64,000 nucleotides of DNA from Aliivibrio sp. 1S175 (GCF_001690985.1 NZ_MAJS01000006.1:144145-208144), one strand, 5' to 3'. Counted from the stretch's first letter, positions 30,491-40,536 are shown. Notes: a model not told the origin generated them from the sequence alone. A program made the numbers and translations.

Positions 30491-31795
30491 ATGAAATTTC
30501 CAGGTCAGCGTAAATCCAAGCATTATTTCCCAGTTCACGCTCGTGATCCATTAGTTAGCCAAGCTCAAGAAACCAAAAAAATGTCGCGTACGCACATTAT
30601 CGGTATTGATCAAACGTTAGTGGATATTGAAGCTCGAATTGACGATGCTTTTATTGAAAAGTATGGCTTGAGTAAAGGACACTCACTGGTTATCGATAAT
30701 GATAAAGCGGAAATGCTTTATAACGAGCTTAAAGATAACAACATGATCACCAATGAATTTGCTGGTGGTACAATTGGTAACACACTTCACAACTATTCAG
30801 TATTAGCGGATGATAAATCGACACTGTTAGGTGTGATGAGTGAAGACATTCATATTGGTAGCTATTCGTACCGTTACCTATGTAATACGTCTAGCCGAAT
30901 GGATCTGAACTATCTTCAACCCGTTCCTGGTGCAATTGGTCGTTGCTTTGCGCTTATTAGCCAAGACGGTGAGCGTACGTTTGCGATCAGCGAAGGTGAC
31001 ATGAACCAACTTCGTGCAGAAAGCATTCCAGAGAAAATCTTTAAAAATGCGTCTGCATTAGTACTGACTGCTTATTTAGTTCGTTGTAAAGATGGCGACC
31101 CAATGCCAGCTGCTACGATGCAAGCTATTGAGTACGCGAAAAAGCATGACGTACCAGTAGTATTGACTATGGGCACTAAGTTTGTTGTTCAAGATGACCC
31201 ACAATACTGGCGTGACTTTCTAAAAAATCATGTATCAGTGGTTGCTATGAATGAAGAGGAAGGAGAGGCGCTTACTGGCGCTTCAGATCCTCTAGAAGCA
31301 GCAGATAAGGCTCTTGAATGGGTTGATCTTGTATTGTGCACAGCAGGCCCTGTAGGGCTGTATATGGCGGGTTATACTGAAGACGAAGCAAAGCGTGAAA
31401 CTTCTTTGCCATTGCTTCCTGGTACGATTGCGGAATTCAACCAATATGAATTTAGTCGTCCTGCGATTAAAGAAAGCTGTGAAAATCCAATGAAGGTGTA
31501 TTCTCATATTTCACCATACATGGGTGGCCCAGAAAAAATCAAGAATACCAATGGGGCAGGTGATGGGGCATTGTCGGCTTTATTACACGATATGGCAGCA
31601 AACCATTATCACCGTAATAATGTACCTAACTCAAGTAAGCATCAGCACTCATACCTAACATACTCTTCGTTCTCTCAGGTATGTAAGTACTCAAACCGCG
31701 TAAGTTTTGAAGTATTAGCTCAGCATTCACCACGTTTATCTCGTGGTTTACCAGAGCGTGAAGATTCGTTAGAAGAGTCGTACTGGGAAAGATAA
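30491..31795 (+). CDS. gsk: Inosine-guanosine kinase
   Basis: PfkB-family kinase that salvages purine nucleosides by phosphorylating guanosine and inosine with ATP. The 434-residue product equals the E. coli length and begins MKFPGQRKSKHYFPVHARDP. The PfkB signature TNGAGDGALSALLHD carries the catalytic Asp and anion hole. An upstream extension of the frame to 30425 exists but lacks the family N-terminus. No clear SD precedes the ATG at 30491. A PurR box upstream fits the salvage role. Confidence 0.96.
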   Translation: MKFPGQRKSKHYFPVHARDPLVSQAQETKKMSRTHIIGIDQTLVDIEARIDDAFIEKYGLSKGHSLVIDNDKAEMLYNELKDNNMITNEFAGGTIGNTLHNYSVLADDKSTLLGVMSEDIHIGSYSYRYLCNTSSRMDLNYLQPVPGAIGRCFALISQDGERTFAISEGDMNQLRAESIPEKIFKNASALVLTAYLVRCKDGDPMPAATMQAIEYAKKHDVPVVLTMGTKFVVQDDPQYWRDFLKNHVSVVAMNEEEGEALTGASDPLEAADKALEWVDLVLCTAGPVGLYMAGYTEDEAKRETSLPLLPGTIAEFNQYEFSRPAIKESCENPMKVYSHISPYMGGPEKIKNTNGAGDGALSALLHDMAANHYHRNNVPNSSKHQHSYLTYSSFSQVCKYSNRVSFEVLAQHSPRLSRGLPEREDSLEESYWER

Positions 31796-31831
31796 TTTCA
31801 GCATCGACTTATTATTAAAATAGATGATATA

Positions 31832-31866
31832 AAAAACGGAAGCCAAGTGCTTCCGTTTTTGTTTCT
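31832..31866. terminator. Bidirectional terminator between gsk and yeaD
   Basis: AAAAACGGAAGC (31832-31843) and GCTTCCGTTTTT (31849-31860) form a perfect 12-bp stem. Confidence 0.92.
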
Positions 31867-31885
31867 GGCGTCTAAGTATATTATC

Positions 31886-32761
31886 TTAAGCTTTAATTTT
31901 AGTTGTTAATATAAACGACTCATTAGGCGGGATAACTTTAGCGGTTTCAAGACTTGTTGCATGATAGGTTGATTCCACACACACCATAGTTTGATAACCA
32001 TCATTGTTCATGTCACCCATAGATTCAGCGCCTTCAATCCATGGATTCCAGATAACCGCTGCATTGTGCCCTGAATTAGTAACAGACAATGTACGTTGTG
32101 TATCAGAGACTAGGACTGTGTTTTCTGGCTGAGTGTAAACACGGTCAACAGCCGCATCAATCGATAATATATCACCGCCCGAACATACTTTTCCTTCCAG
32201 TAAGCCATCAATATAGCTTGATCCCATACCGGTAATTGTTGTCGTGTTAATATCAGCAACATTTAAATAAGTATGAAGTGCACCAGAACAATTCCATGCT
32301 TTATCATCTGTATTTTTTGCATCTAGAGTAATAAGTAATTCATCGCTAATTTCGATAGTTAAGCGTGCTTCAAACTCAAAAGGCCAAATAGCTTTAGTTT
32401 CTTCTGATGCTTTTAAACCAAGAACCACAATAACACCGTGTTCATTCTCACGATGTTCGATTAATGCCCAAGCACTATTACGAGCAAAACCATGAGCTGG
32501 ATTTTCAATACGGCCAAACCAAGGCCAACATACTGGAACGCCGCCACGGATCGCTTTATCAGGATTAAAAATAGCGTCTTTACTCATCCAAATCAGGTCA
32601 TCTTGACCTTTTGGTGTGAAAGATAATACGTGCCCACCGTGTAATGAAATAGCGGCTTCTGCTTTATTGTGAATGATGCGTACGATCTTTACATCATCAA
32701 GTTGGGCAATCGTAACGCTATCAGATAATACACTGATGGTTGGAAGGTGAGTAAGGTTCAT
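31886..32761 (-). CDS. yeaD: D-hexose-6-phosphate mutarotase-like (YeaD)
   Basis: Aldose-1-epimerase superfamily member expected to interconvert anomers of glucose-6-phosphate. The 291-residue protein has the family features GGHVLSFTPKGQDDLIWMS, the RGGVPVCWPWFG segment with catalytic context, and the later ALHTYLNVADI. As in E. coli it lies just downstream of gapA, but a terminator at 32922-32945 separates them, so it likely has its own promoter within 32762-32921. ATG 32761 follows GGAGTTACCT. Confidence 0.9.
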   Translation of the reverse strand: MNLTHLPTISVLSDSVTIAQLDDVKIVRIIHNKAEAAISLHGGHVLSFTPKGQDDLIWMSKDAIFNPDKAIRGGVPVCWPWFGRIENPAHGFARNSAWALIEHRENEHGVIVVLGLKASEETKAIWPFEFEARLTIEISDELLITLDAKNTDDKAWNCSGALHTYLNVADINTTTITGMGSSYIDGLLEGKVCSGGDILSIDAAVDRVYTQPENTVLVSDTQRTLSVTNSGHNAAVIWNPWIEGAESMGDMNNDGYQTMVCVESTYHATSLETAKVIPPNESFILTTKIKA

Positions 32762-32914
32762 AGGTAACTCCTAAAATAATAAATACATATTCTTTTTTAG
32801 ATAGTTTATACAAGCTAATTGTAAACATTAGTGATAGTCGATTATCGAAAAGGAATAGATACTTAGTTCAAGGTAATAATGCACAGGTAATTATGGCATT
32901 GGTACAAATTACAG

Positions 32915-32945
32915 ATACAAAAAAGGCGACAATTAAGTCGCCTTT
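32915..32945 (-). terminator. Intrinsic terminator of gapA
   Basis: AAAGGCGAC (minus, from 32945) pairs with GTCGCCTTT (ending 32922), followed by TTTTTT. It lies about 60 bp past the gapA stop. Confidence 0.88.
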
Positions 32946-33005
32946 CATTCTTAAAAGATGTTGAAACCTTTTAAGTTAGCTTTCAAAGAAAGTCTAAACT
33001 AATGC

Positions 33006-34016
<1,011 letters not shown>

Positions 34017-34045
34017 TTAATTTGATTTTCAGGTTTAAATTAACT

Positions 34046-34060
34046 GGTAGTAAAATTACA
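34046..34060. promoter_or_regulatory. HexR-like operator upstream of gapA
   Basis: GGTAGTAAAATTACA matches the HexR consensus TGTARTWWWAYTACA at 14 of 15 positions (first base differs). It lies 48-62 bp before the gapA ATG. HexR is known to regulate gapA in gammaproteobacteria, and hexR itself is in this window. Confidence 0.65.
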
Positions 34061-34332
34061 AAATCCTGAGCCAACCTGCAAGCAAAAATGCCATTTATCT
34101 TGTTTAAAATCAAAAAAAACACCATATTCTGTTAACATAAAGAAAAAATCTTACGTAATTAATAGAAAAGTCGGTTATTTAATGACCTTAATGACATGTT
34201 ATGAAAAAAAGCTACATAACTATTAATGTTATTTTGCACGGCTGCTGTAAAATTACTTCAGCAAATTATGTGCTACAAAGGTGATCGTTAGCAAGGTTTA
34301 ATTTAAATAAGTATTAAGGGGTAGATGGACAG

Positions 34333-34740
34333 ATGGATAAATCAAAATCGTTTTCTGATCTGACAGAAGCAGATTGGCGAGATAAATTGACTCAAGAAGA
34401 GTTTGATATTTGCAGAAAACAAGGCACAGAAGCCCCTTTTTCTGGCAAGCTATTGCATAATAAATCGACAGGTACTTATGCATGTACCTGCTGTCAGGCT
34501 GTTTTATTTGAATCTGATAATAAATATGATTCAGGGTGTGGTTGGCCAAGTTTTGATGCTCCAGCGAATGATCAGGCTATTTTATATATAGAAGATAATA
34601 GTCATGGTATGCAAAGAACAGAGATCCGTTGTCGTCAGTGCGGTAGTCATTTAGGTCATGTATTTAATGATGGTCCTAAAACGACAGGCGAACGTTTTTG
34701 TGTGAATTCAATTTCATTACGCTTCAGTGATGAACAATAA
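34333..34740 (+). CDS. msrB: Peptide methionine-(R)-sulfoxide reductase
   Basis: Repairs R-methionine sulfoxide in proteins using thioredoxin. The 135-residue product has two zinc CxxC pairs (CTCC and CRQC) and the catalytic RFCVNS near the C-terminus, with the [10 protein letters not shown] substrate loop. It is divergent from gapA, as in E. coli. ATG 34333 follows a rather weak SD (GGGGTAGATGGACAG). A hairpin without U tract at about 34755-34786 follows (AGTATAAAGGAG/CTCCTTTATACT). Confidence 0.95.
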   Translation: MDKSKSFSDLTEADWRDKLTQEEFDICRKQGTEAPFSGKLLHNKSTGTYACTCCQAVLFESDNKYDSGCGWPSFDAPANDQAILYIEDNSHGMQRTEIRCRQCGSHLGHVFNDGPKTTGERFCVNSISLRFSDEQ

Positions 34741-34818
34741 TGAACATTTAAAATAGTATAAAGGAGTAATTGTGCTCCTTTATACTGTATGTAAATGAAT
34801 GCCTTTAAATTGAATTGT

Positions 34819-35652
34819 TTATTTCAAATTTGGTAGTAATGAGGATTTGAATGTTTGTTTTTCAATATTCTCTGTTATTACCTCACTGATTAGTTTTAGT
34901 TGTGTTTTTTCGGTATCAGAAAATTGATATAACAAATCCAGTTGTTTTTTAGAGGCAACTTGTAACTTGAAATCTTTACCAACTAAAGCCCACACATAAG
35001 CAAGTTTCTTATTCTCTTGTCTATGGTTAATACTAGCCAATGATTTTATTATCATGGTATGTAATCCATCTTTGAAATTTTGGTCAGTTAATAATTCTAA
35101 TGAGTGATTCAAAATTAAAATGGTTTTATTACCATCACGCTGCGCATAAAAGGTCGCAAGCGCATATTGCATTTCGGTTGATTCGAGATCTTTACTGCCT
35201 TCTAATTGCAAAAACTCACGTAAGGCATTTTTATCACCAGTAGTCCAAAGGTAGAAAAGCACTTTAGGTTCTTTAGAATGTTGTAGATCTAACGATAGGG
35301 CATCAATAGCATCGTAAGAGTGAAGTAATGCTTCGCTGCGTTTAGATTTAATTTCTTTTGCTGTGATAGGTTCAATTTGTGCCGCAGACGTTAAGCAAAT
35401 TTGATACACATGAGTTGCTTTAATTGTATTAAGTTTATTTAAATCACTGTCATTTTTTAATTGATCAAAACGGCTGAAAATAAGAGCATCACGCTGGTGT
35501 CGGCATTGACCATCTCGCATATTTAATTGATTACATTCTAATCCTGTATGTGCTTCACACAATTTTTCTGTTGTTGGTGTTGAATCAAAACATGCTGATA
35601 GTAAAAGAGTGGAAATAATAAGCAGAGAAAGTCTTTGAATAATTAAAAACAT
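34819..35652 (-). CDS. Putative lipoprotein of unknown function
   Basis: The start at 35652 gives a 277-residue protein whose first residues MFLIIQRLSLLIISTLLLSAC end in a lipobox (LLSAC), so it is probably a lipoprotein with Asp-free Phe at +2, favouring the outer membrane. The frame remains open upstream to 35895, but that part lacks sense, overlaps yeaC, and AGGA precedes ATG 35652. The mature part is helical, with several Leu/Ala/Tyr repeats (ALATFYAQRDGNKTILILNHSL) that suggest Sel1/TPR-like helices. No family recognised. Convergent with msrB. Confidence 0.78.
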   Translation of the reverse strand: MFLIIQRLSLLIISTLLLSACFDSTPTTEKLCEAHTGLECNQLNMRDGQCRHQRDALIFSRFDQLKNDSDLNKLNTIKATHVYQICLTSAAQIEPITAKEIKSKRSEALLHSYDAIDALSLDLQHSKEPKVLFYLWTTGDKNALREFLQLEGSKDLESTEMQYALATFYAQRDGNKTILILNHSLELLTDQNFKDGLHTMIIKSLASINHRQENKKLAYVWALVGKDFKLQVASKKQLDLLYQFSDTEKTQLKLISEVITENIEKQTFKSSLLPNLK

Positions 35653-35770
35653 GATGATCCTATAGATTGAAAAAAGTAAACGTGATCCATTACTCCTATT
35701 TATCGGCACTTTGTTGACTAACATTAATGAAAAGATATCGTTTGAGAGTAGCCAACACTGAGAGAGAATA

Positions 35771-36055
35771 ATGGACATTAATAAATTATTAGAATCAATG
35801 ACACCTGAGGTCTTCGAAAACTTGCAATATGCCGTCGAGACAGGGAAATGGCATAACGGCACTCCATTGTCTACTGAGCAGAGAAGTACTTGCATGCAAG
35901 CAATGATGTTATACCAATCAAAGCATAATAAAGAAGCTCAGCATATGACAGTAGCAGAAGGTGGAGAGATTAGTTTTAAATCAAAAACTGAATTAAAAAA
36001 GCAATTTACTAAAGGGCAAGAAGATATTGTTCGTGTAAATGTATCATCTGACTGA
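35771..36055 (+). CDS. yeaC: YeaC-family protein (DUF1315)
   Basis: A 94-residue cytoplasmic protein of unknown function, matching the E. coli YeaC pattern: MDINKLLESMTPEVFENLQ, an ETGKW segment, then TEQRSTCMQAMMLYQSKHN and HMTV. In E. coli yeaC is directly next to msrB; here the lipoprotein gene is inserted between them. ATG 35771 follows GAGAGAATA. Synteny supports the assignment. Confidence 0.88.
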   Translation: MDINKLLESMTPEVFENLQYAVETGKWHNGTPLSTEQRSTCMQAMMLYQSKHNKEAQHMTVAEGGEISFKSKTELKKQFTKGQEDIVRVNVSSD

Positions 36056-36127
36056 TTTAATCTTTTTTAGTTTAATATCTCAATAATAAGATTTTTAATG
36101 CCACATTGATCCCAAAAAGAATCTATA

Positions 36128-36170
36128 AAATTGTCGATAAGGCTTTACTCGCGTAAATTATCGACAATTT
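36128..36170. promoter_or_regulatory. 13-bp perfect inverted repeat upstream of a small ORF
   Basis: AAATTGTCGATAA (36128-36140) and TTATCGACAATTT (36158-36170) are perfect inverted copies with a 17-nt spacer, 21 bp before the ATG at 36191. There is no U tract on the plus strand, so it is either an operator/leader element or a weak minus-strand terminator. Confidence 0.45.
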
Positions 36171-36190
36171 GATAAATTAAGAAAACGATA

Positions 36191-36346
36191 ATGAAAATGA
36201 AGAAGACTAAAGGACAAGTCCTTACTAAATTTGCAGCCGTTGCTGCGGTATTTGTATTACTTGCTGTCATTGCAGCACCAAAGTTTCTTGGAAACGGTAC
36301 TGAAAACACGACAGCACAAGGTTCGTTAACGCTCTATTCAGAATAA
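36191..36346 (+). CDS. Small membrane protein, unknown (prepilin-like N-terminus)
   Basis: A 51-residue ORF beginning MKMKKTKGQVLTKF, then a hydrophobic helix (residues 14-32) and AAPKFLGNG. The pattern basic N-terminus, glycine, hydrophobic helix and APKFL resembles type IV prepilin N-termini, but the Glu5 equivalent is Lys and no globular domain follows, so function as a pilin is doubtful. Alternative: one-pass membrane microprotein. No strong SD (AAGAAAACGATA). It lies convergent to the K+ channel gene and behind a 13-bp inverted repeat. Confidence 0.5.
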   Translation: MKMKKTKGQVLTKFAAVAAVFVLLAVIAAPKFLGNGTENTTAQGSLTLYSE

Positions 36347-36370
36347 GTATTCTCTCTTATTCCTAATAAA

Positions 36371-37216
36371 TTAATGCGGACTTGTGTTTACAATTCTTTT
36401 ATCTGGTTCTGGAAGTTCGCCACCACAATACTTGCAATGTATTGCATCTGATTCATGCCCGCCTTTTGCACAATTTGGACAAAGTACTAAATCTCTGTGC
36501 GCGCTCATTTCTTGACTTAATTCCGCGGTAATAATCCCTGTTGGAACCGCTAAAATTGAATAACCAAGTAGCATAGTCAAAGAAGCAACTGCTTTTCCTA
36601 ATGCAGTATGAGGTACCAAATCCCCATATCCAACCGTTGTGATTGTCACAATTGCCCAATAAATACTTTGTGGGATACTAGTAAACCCATTATCTGGCCC
36701 TTCTATTACAAACATCATAGAACCAAATACGCAAACAAGAATAGCAACGGTGCTAAAAAAGATAAGAATTTTTCTTTTTGCCATTAATAAGGATCGTAAA
36801 AGTATGTTTGAATCTTGTAGGTAGCGAACGAGTTTCAATACTCTAAAAATTCTCATTACACGAAGTAATCGAATGATAGCGATGTAGCTGGCACTAGGGA
36901 AAAACAAAGCGAGGTAAGTCGGTAGTATTGCTAATAAATCAATAACACCATAAAAACTTTTTGCATACGAGCTTGGTCTTGGTGAGCAATAAAGTCGCAA
37001 CAAATACTCAAGAGTAAAAATTGCAGTAAAAATATATTCTAAGCGCCACAATAAATCCCCATATTCGGCTTTGACAGAACTCATGGAGTCTAAAATTAAT
37101 GTCGCTTGTGAGGTAAGGATTAATGCGATTAATGCGATATCAAATCTCTTACCACCTTTGGTATGTGTTCCAAAAATAGTGGTATACAAGTAATGTTTTA
37201 AACGTTTTGTTTTCAT
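36371..37216 (-). CDS. Voltage-gated K+-channel-like ion transporter with C-terminal zinc ribbon
   Basis: A 281-residue six-TM channel subunit. The voltage sensor S4 is visible as RLLRVMRIFRVLKLVRY (Arg/Lys every third residue, about 115-131). The pore has the K+ filter TTVGYGD (about 195-201). After S6 there is a short C-terminal tail with a zinc-ribbon-like CPNC...CKYC pair (about 246-265). The family is Ion_trans/KvAP-type, presumably a tetramer in the inner membrane. The zinc ribbon is an unusual extra for a short prokaryotic Kv. ATG 37216; no strong SD. Confidence 0.9.
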   Translation of the reverse strand: MKTKRLKHYLYTTIFGTHTKGGKRFDIALIALILTSQATLILDSMSSVKAEYGDLLWRLEYIFTAIFTLEYLLRLYCSPRPSSYAKSFYGVIDLLAILPTYLALFFPSASYIAIIRLLRVMRIFRVLKLVRYLQDSNILLRSLLMAKRKILIFFSTVAILVCVFGSMMFVIEGPDNGFTSIPQSIYWAIVTITTVGYGDLVPHTALGKAVASLTMLLGYSILAVPTGIITAELSQEMSAHRDLVLCPNCAKGGHESDAIHCKYCGGELPEPDKRIVNTSPH

Positions 37217-37365
37217 GGCTATCGTTACACTGTCAACTTATTGGTCTTAAATAAGAATAATGAAAAAAAGGATGACTCTCCACTATATATTTACAATTTG
37301 GCTCATCTCTTTTTTATGAAACACGAAAAGAATAATAATAAAGTGATCTAGAGCAGGTTATTTTA

Positions 37366-37521
37366 ATGATAAAAGATGTAAATATGATTCGAGTTATACT
37401 ACTCTTTAGTGGCACGATTATTTCGCCACAACTTGTCATTTTTAGCCTCGCTTGTGTAACTTTATTACAACTTTTATTTAGTGTGGTTATGGTTATATTA
37501 TTGCTAGTGATTTTGAACTAG
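37366..37521 (+). CDS. Possible small hydrophobic protein upstream of adhE
   Basis: A 51-residue ORF, start ATG 37366, ending LLVILN; residues 8-50 are almost entirely hydrophobic (IRVILLFSGTIISP...SVVMVILLLVIL). It may encode a membrane microprotein, or it may be chance: the HexR-like site at 37455-37469 lies inside it and the SD is weak. No homologue recognised. Confidence 0.25.
   Translation: MIKDVNMIRVILLFSGTIISPQLVIFSLACVTLLQLLFSVVMVILLLVILN
37455..37469. promoter_or_regulatory. HexR-like operator upstream of adhE
   Basis: TGTAACTTTATTACA matches TGTARTWWWAYTACA with one mismatch (position 6; palindrome arms TGTAA/TTACA intact). It lies about 330 bp before the adhE start. AdhE is a reported HexR target in Shewanella (from memory). 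Confidence 0.5.
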
Positions 37522-37541
37522 ATCATAACTCGGCATAACTA

Positions 37542-37557
37542 TGTGATTTAAATCACA
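37542..37557. promoter_or_regulatory. CRP-binding site upstream of adhE
   Basis: TGTGATTTAAATCACA is a perfect palindrome matching the CRP core TGTGA-N6-TCACA with AT-rich flanks (preceded by A, followed by TTT). It is 243 bp upstream of the adhE ATG. Confidence 0.75.
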
Positions 37558-37613
37558 TTTATATTGAGGTGTTTATGCAGTGTAAGACGAAAGTGGTAAA
37601 TAAATTATCATAA

Positions 37614-37627
37614 CTGATCTGAATCAA
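37614..37627. promoter_or_regulatory. FNR-like site upstream of adhE
   Basis: CTGATCTGAATCAA agrees with TTGAT-N4-ATCAA at 9 of 10 positions, 173 bp upstream of the adhE start, consistent with anaerobic induction. A second, weaker one (TTGAACTAGATCAT) is at about 37513-37526. Confidence 0.5.
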
Positions 37628-37799
37628 TACTTTTCAAATTGTGAAAGAATATAATCAGTTTTGAAAGCAATTTACTAAGAAAGTAAAGCAAGGTAACCAA
37701 GGAAATGGTTAAGCTTAACTGCCAATAAGGATATAAAGCAGAGTCCTTACTAAATAGTTTTTAATGAATTTTATAATTTTTATTTTTAGGAGAAACAAT

Positions 37800-40445
37800 A
37801 TGCCTGTAACGAATTTAGCTGAACTTGATGCTCTAGTAGCACGTGTTAAAGCGGCGCAAAAAGAATTTGCAAGCTTTTCACAAGAACAAGTTGATACAAT
37901 ATTTCGTGCTGCGTCTCTAGCTGCTTCAACTGCTCGTATCGAACTTGCAAAAATGGCTGCAGAAGAGTCTGGTATGGGTATCATGGAAGACAAAGTAATC
38001 AAAAACCACTTTGCTTCTGAGTTCATTTACAATAAATACAAAGACGAACTAACGTGTGGCATCATCGATCGTAACGATGAAGGCGGCACGATCACAATCG
38101 CTGAACCTCTAGGTATTGTTTGTGCAATCGTTCCAACAACAAACCCTACTTCAACAGCAATCTTTAAAGCACTAATCTGTCTTAAAACACGTAATGGTTG
38201 TATCTTCTCGCCGCACCCACGTGCTAAAAATGCAACTAACTACGCCGCTAAAGTCGTATTAGAAGCTGCAATTAAAGCTGGCGCACCAAAAGACATCATT
38301 GGTTGGATTGACCAACCATCTGTTGAACTATCAAATGCACTAATGAAACATGAACACATCAACATGATCCTTGCTACTGGTGGTCCAGGCATGGTGAAAG
38401 CGGCTTATTCATCAGGTAAACCAGCAATCGGTGTTGGTGCGGGTAATACGCCTGTAGTTATCGACGAAACTGCTGATATCAAACGTGCTGTTTCTTCTAT
38501 CTTAATGTCTAAAACATTCGATAACGGTGTTATCTGTGCTTCTGAGCAAGCTGCAATTGTTGTTGAGTCAATCTACGACGAAGTTAAAGCACGTTTCGCT
38601 AAATATGGCGCTGTTGTTTTAAGCAAAGAAGACGCAAATAAAGTACGTAAAGTACTGCTTATTGATGGTGCACTTAACGCTAACATCGTTGGCCAACCAG
38701 CATACAAAATCGCTGAGCTAGCAAATGTTAAAGTACCTACTTCTACTAAGATTCTTATCGGTGAAGGCTTAGAAGCTTCATGGGATGACGAATTTGCTCA
38801 TGAAAAACTATCTCCTACATTAGGTCTATTCAAAGCGAAAGACTTTGAAGATGCAGTGCGTCAAGCTGGTATCGTATTAGACATAGGCGGTGTTGGTCAT
38901 ACGTCAGTACTTTACACAGACCAAGATAACAACGAAGAGCGTATTGCGTACTTCGGTGACAAAATGAAAACCGCTCGTATTCTTGTAAACACGCCAGCAT
39001 CTCAAGGTGGTATTGGCGACCTTTACAACTTCGAATTGGCTCCTTCATTAACATTAGGTTGTGGTTCTTGGGGTGGTAACGCTATCTCTGAAAACGTAGG
39101 TCCTAAGCACCTTATCAACAAGAAAATTGTAGCTAAGCGAGCAGAAAATATGTTGTGGCATAAACTACCAAAATCTATCTACTTCCGTCGCGGCTGTTTG
39201 CCAATCGCAATGAGCGATCTTGAAGGTAAAAAACGTGCACTAATCGTGACTGACCGTTTCTTATTCAACAACGGTTACATCGACGACCTACGTTCAATCT
39301 TGAAAGAGAAAGGCATGGAAGTTGAAGTGTTCCATGAAGTAGAAGCGGATCCAACATTAGCAGTAGTTAAAGCGGGTGCAGAAGCATGTGCAAGCTACCA
39401 ACCTGATGTTATCTTAGCGGTTGGTGGTGGTTCACCAATGGATGCTGCGAAAATTATGTGGGTGATGTACGAACATCCAGAAACTGATTTCGAAGATCTA
39501 TCTATGCGCTTTATGGATATCCGTAAACGTATTTACAAGTTCCCTAAAATGGGTTCAAAAGCTGAGCTAGTATGTATTACAACTACTTCAGGTACTGGTT
39601 CTGAAGTTACACCATTCGCTGTTGTAACCGATGAAAAAACAGGTCAAAAATACCCATTAGCAGATTACGAGCTAACGCCAAACATGGCTGTTGTTGATGC
39701 TAACTTAGTAATGGATATGCCTAAGTCTTTATGTGCATTCGGTGGTTACGATGCAGTAACGCACGCATTAGAAGCTTATGTTTCTGTACTTGCAAACGAA
39801 TACTCAGACGGCCACGCTCTGCAATCACTTAAGATGCTTAAAGAGTACTTACCAAGCTCTTACGCTAACGGTAAGAAAGATCCAATTGCTCGTGAGAAAG
39901 TTCACAATGCAGCAACTATCGCTGGTATGTCTTTTGCGCAGTCTTTCCTTGGTGTGTGTCACTCAATGGCGCATAAATTAGGCGCAGAATTCCACATTCC
40001 ACACGGTCTTGCGAATGCGTTATTAATCTCGAATACTGTTCGTTTTAATGCGACTAACAACCCAACTAAACAAGCTGCGTTCTCTCAGTACGACCGTCCT
40101 AAAGCACGTGCTCGTTACGCTGAGATTGCAGAGCATTTAGGTTACCGTGACGGTAATACTGAAACTAAAGTTAATGCATTACTTAACTGGTTAGAAGAGC
40201 TTAAAGTTTCATTGGATATTCCACTGTCAATTCAAGCCGCTGGTGTTGATGAAGCAGCATTCATGGCTAAAGTAGACAAATTAGCTGAAGATGCATTTGA
40301 TGACCAATGTACTGGTGCTAACCCACGTTACCCATTGATCAAAGAGCTTAAAGAAGTATTAATCGCTTCTTACTACGGTAAAGCATTTGTTGAAGGCGAA
40401 TCTGTAGTAGCTGAAAAAACAAAAACGAAAAAAGCAAAGAAGTAA
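37800..40445 (+). CDS. adhE: Bifunctional acetaldehyde-CoA/alcohol dehydrogenase
   Basis: Fermentation enzyme converting acetyl-CoA to acetaldehyde and then ethanol; forms helical filaments (spirosomes). The 881-residue product has an N-terminal CoA-dependent aldehyde dehydrogenase domain (1-440, catalytic Cys in NGVICASEQA) and a C-terminal iron alcohol dehydrogenase domain (450-870) with GGGSPMDAAK and metal-binding HSMAHKLGAEFHIPHG. ATG 37800 follows AGGAG at 8 nt; the frame extends upstream only to a spurious start. The lysine-rich end (KTKTKKAKK) is a natural tail. Confidence 0.97.
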   Translation: MPVTNLAELDALVARVKAAQKEFASFSQEQVDTIFRAASLAASTARIELAKMAAEESGMGIMEDKVIKNHFASEFIYNKYKDELTCGIIDRNDEGGTITIAEPLGIVCAIVPTTNPTSTAIFKALICLKTRNGCIFSPHPRAKNATNYAAKVVLEAAIKAGAPKDIIGWIDQPSVELSNALMKHEHINMILATGGPGMVKAAYSSGKPAIGVGAGNTPVVIDETADIKRAVSSILMSKTFDNGVICASEQAAIVVESIYDEVKARFAKYGAVVLSKEDANKVRKVLLIDGALNANIVGQPAYKIAELANVKVPTSTKILIGEGLEASWDDEFAHEKLSPTLGLFKAKDFEDAVRQAGIVLDIGGVGHTSVLYTDQDNNEERIAYFGDKMKTARILVNTPASQGGIGDLYNFELAPSLTLGCGSWGGNAISENVGPKHLINKKIVAKRAENMLWHKLPKSIYFRRGCLPIAMSDLEGKKRALIVTDRFLFNNGYIDDLRSILKEKGMEVEVFHEVEADPTLAVVKAGAEACASYQPDVILAVGGGSPMDAAKIMWVMYEHPETDFEDLSMRFMDIRKRIYKFPKMGSKAELVCITTTSGTGSEVTPFAVVTDEKTGQKYPLADYELTPNMAVVDANLVMDMPKSLCAFGGYDAVTHALEAYVSVLANEYSDGHALQSLKMLKEYLPSSYANGKKDPIAREKVHNAATIAGMSFAQSFLGVCHSMAHKLGAEFHIPHGLANALLISNTVRFNATNNPTKQAAFSQYDRPKARARYAEIAEHLGYRDGNTETKVNALLNWLEELKVSLDIPLSIQAAGVDEAAFMAKVDKLAEDAFDDQCTGANPRYPLIKELKEVLIASYYGKAFVEGESVVAEKTKTKKAKK

Positions 40446-40501
40446 TTCGATGCTAATTCGTTAAGGTATTTTCATTCATAGTTTGAAAATATTGAAATAA
40501 T

Positions 40502-40536
40502 AAAAAACCACCTTATTGATAAGGTGGTTTTTTTAT
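40502..40536 (+). terminator. Intrinsic terminator of adhE, probably bidirectional
   Basis: ACCACCTTAT (40507-40516) and ATAAGGTGGT (40519-40528) form a stem, with A and T runs on both sides. Confidence 0.88.

Noticed and set aside
34403-34591. Alternative frame within msrB
   Set aside because: Overlaps a conserved enzyme and has no family features.
34755-34786. Terminator of msrB (AGTATAAAGGAG/CTCCTTTATACT)
   Set aside because: Perfect stem but no U tract on either strand; described as a hairpin only.
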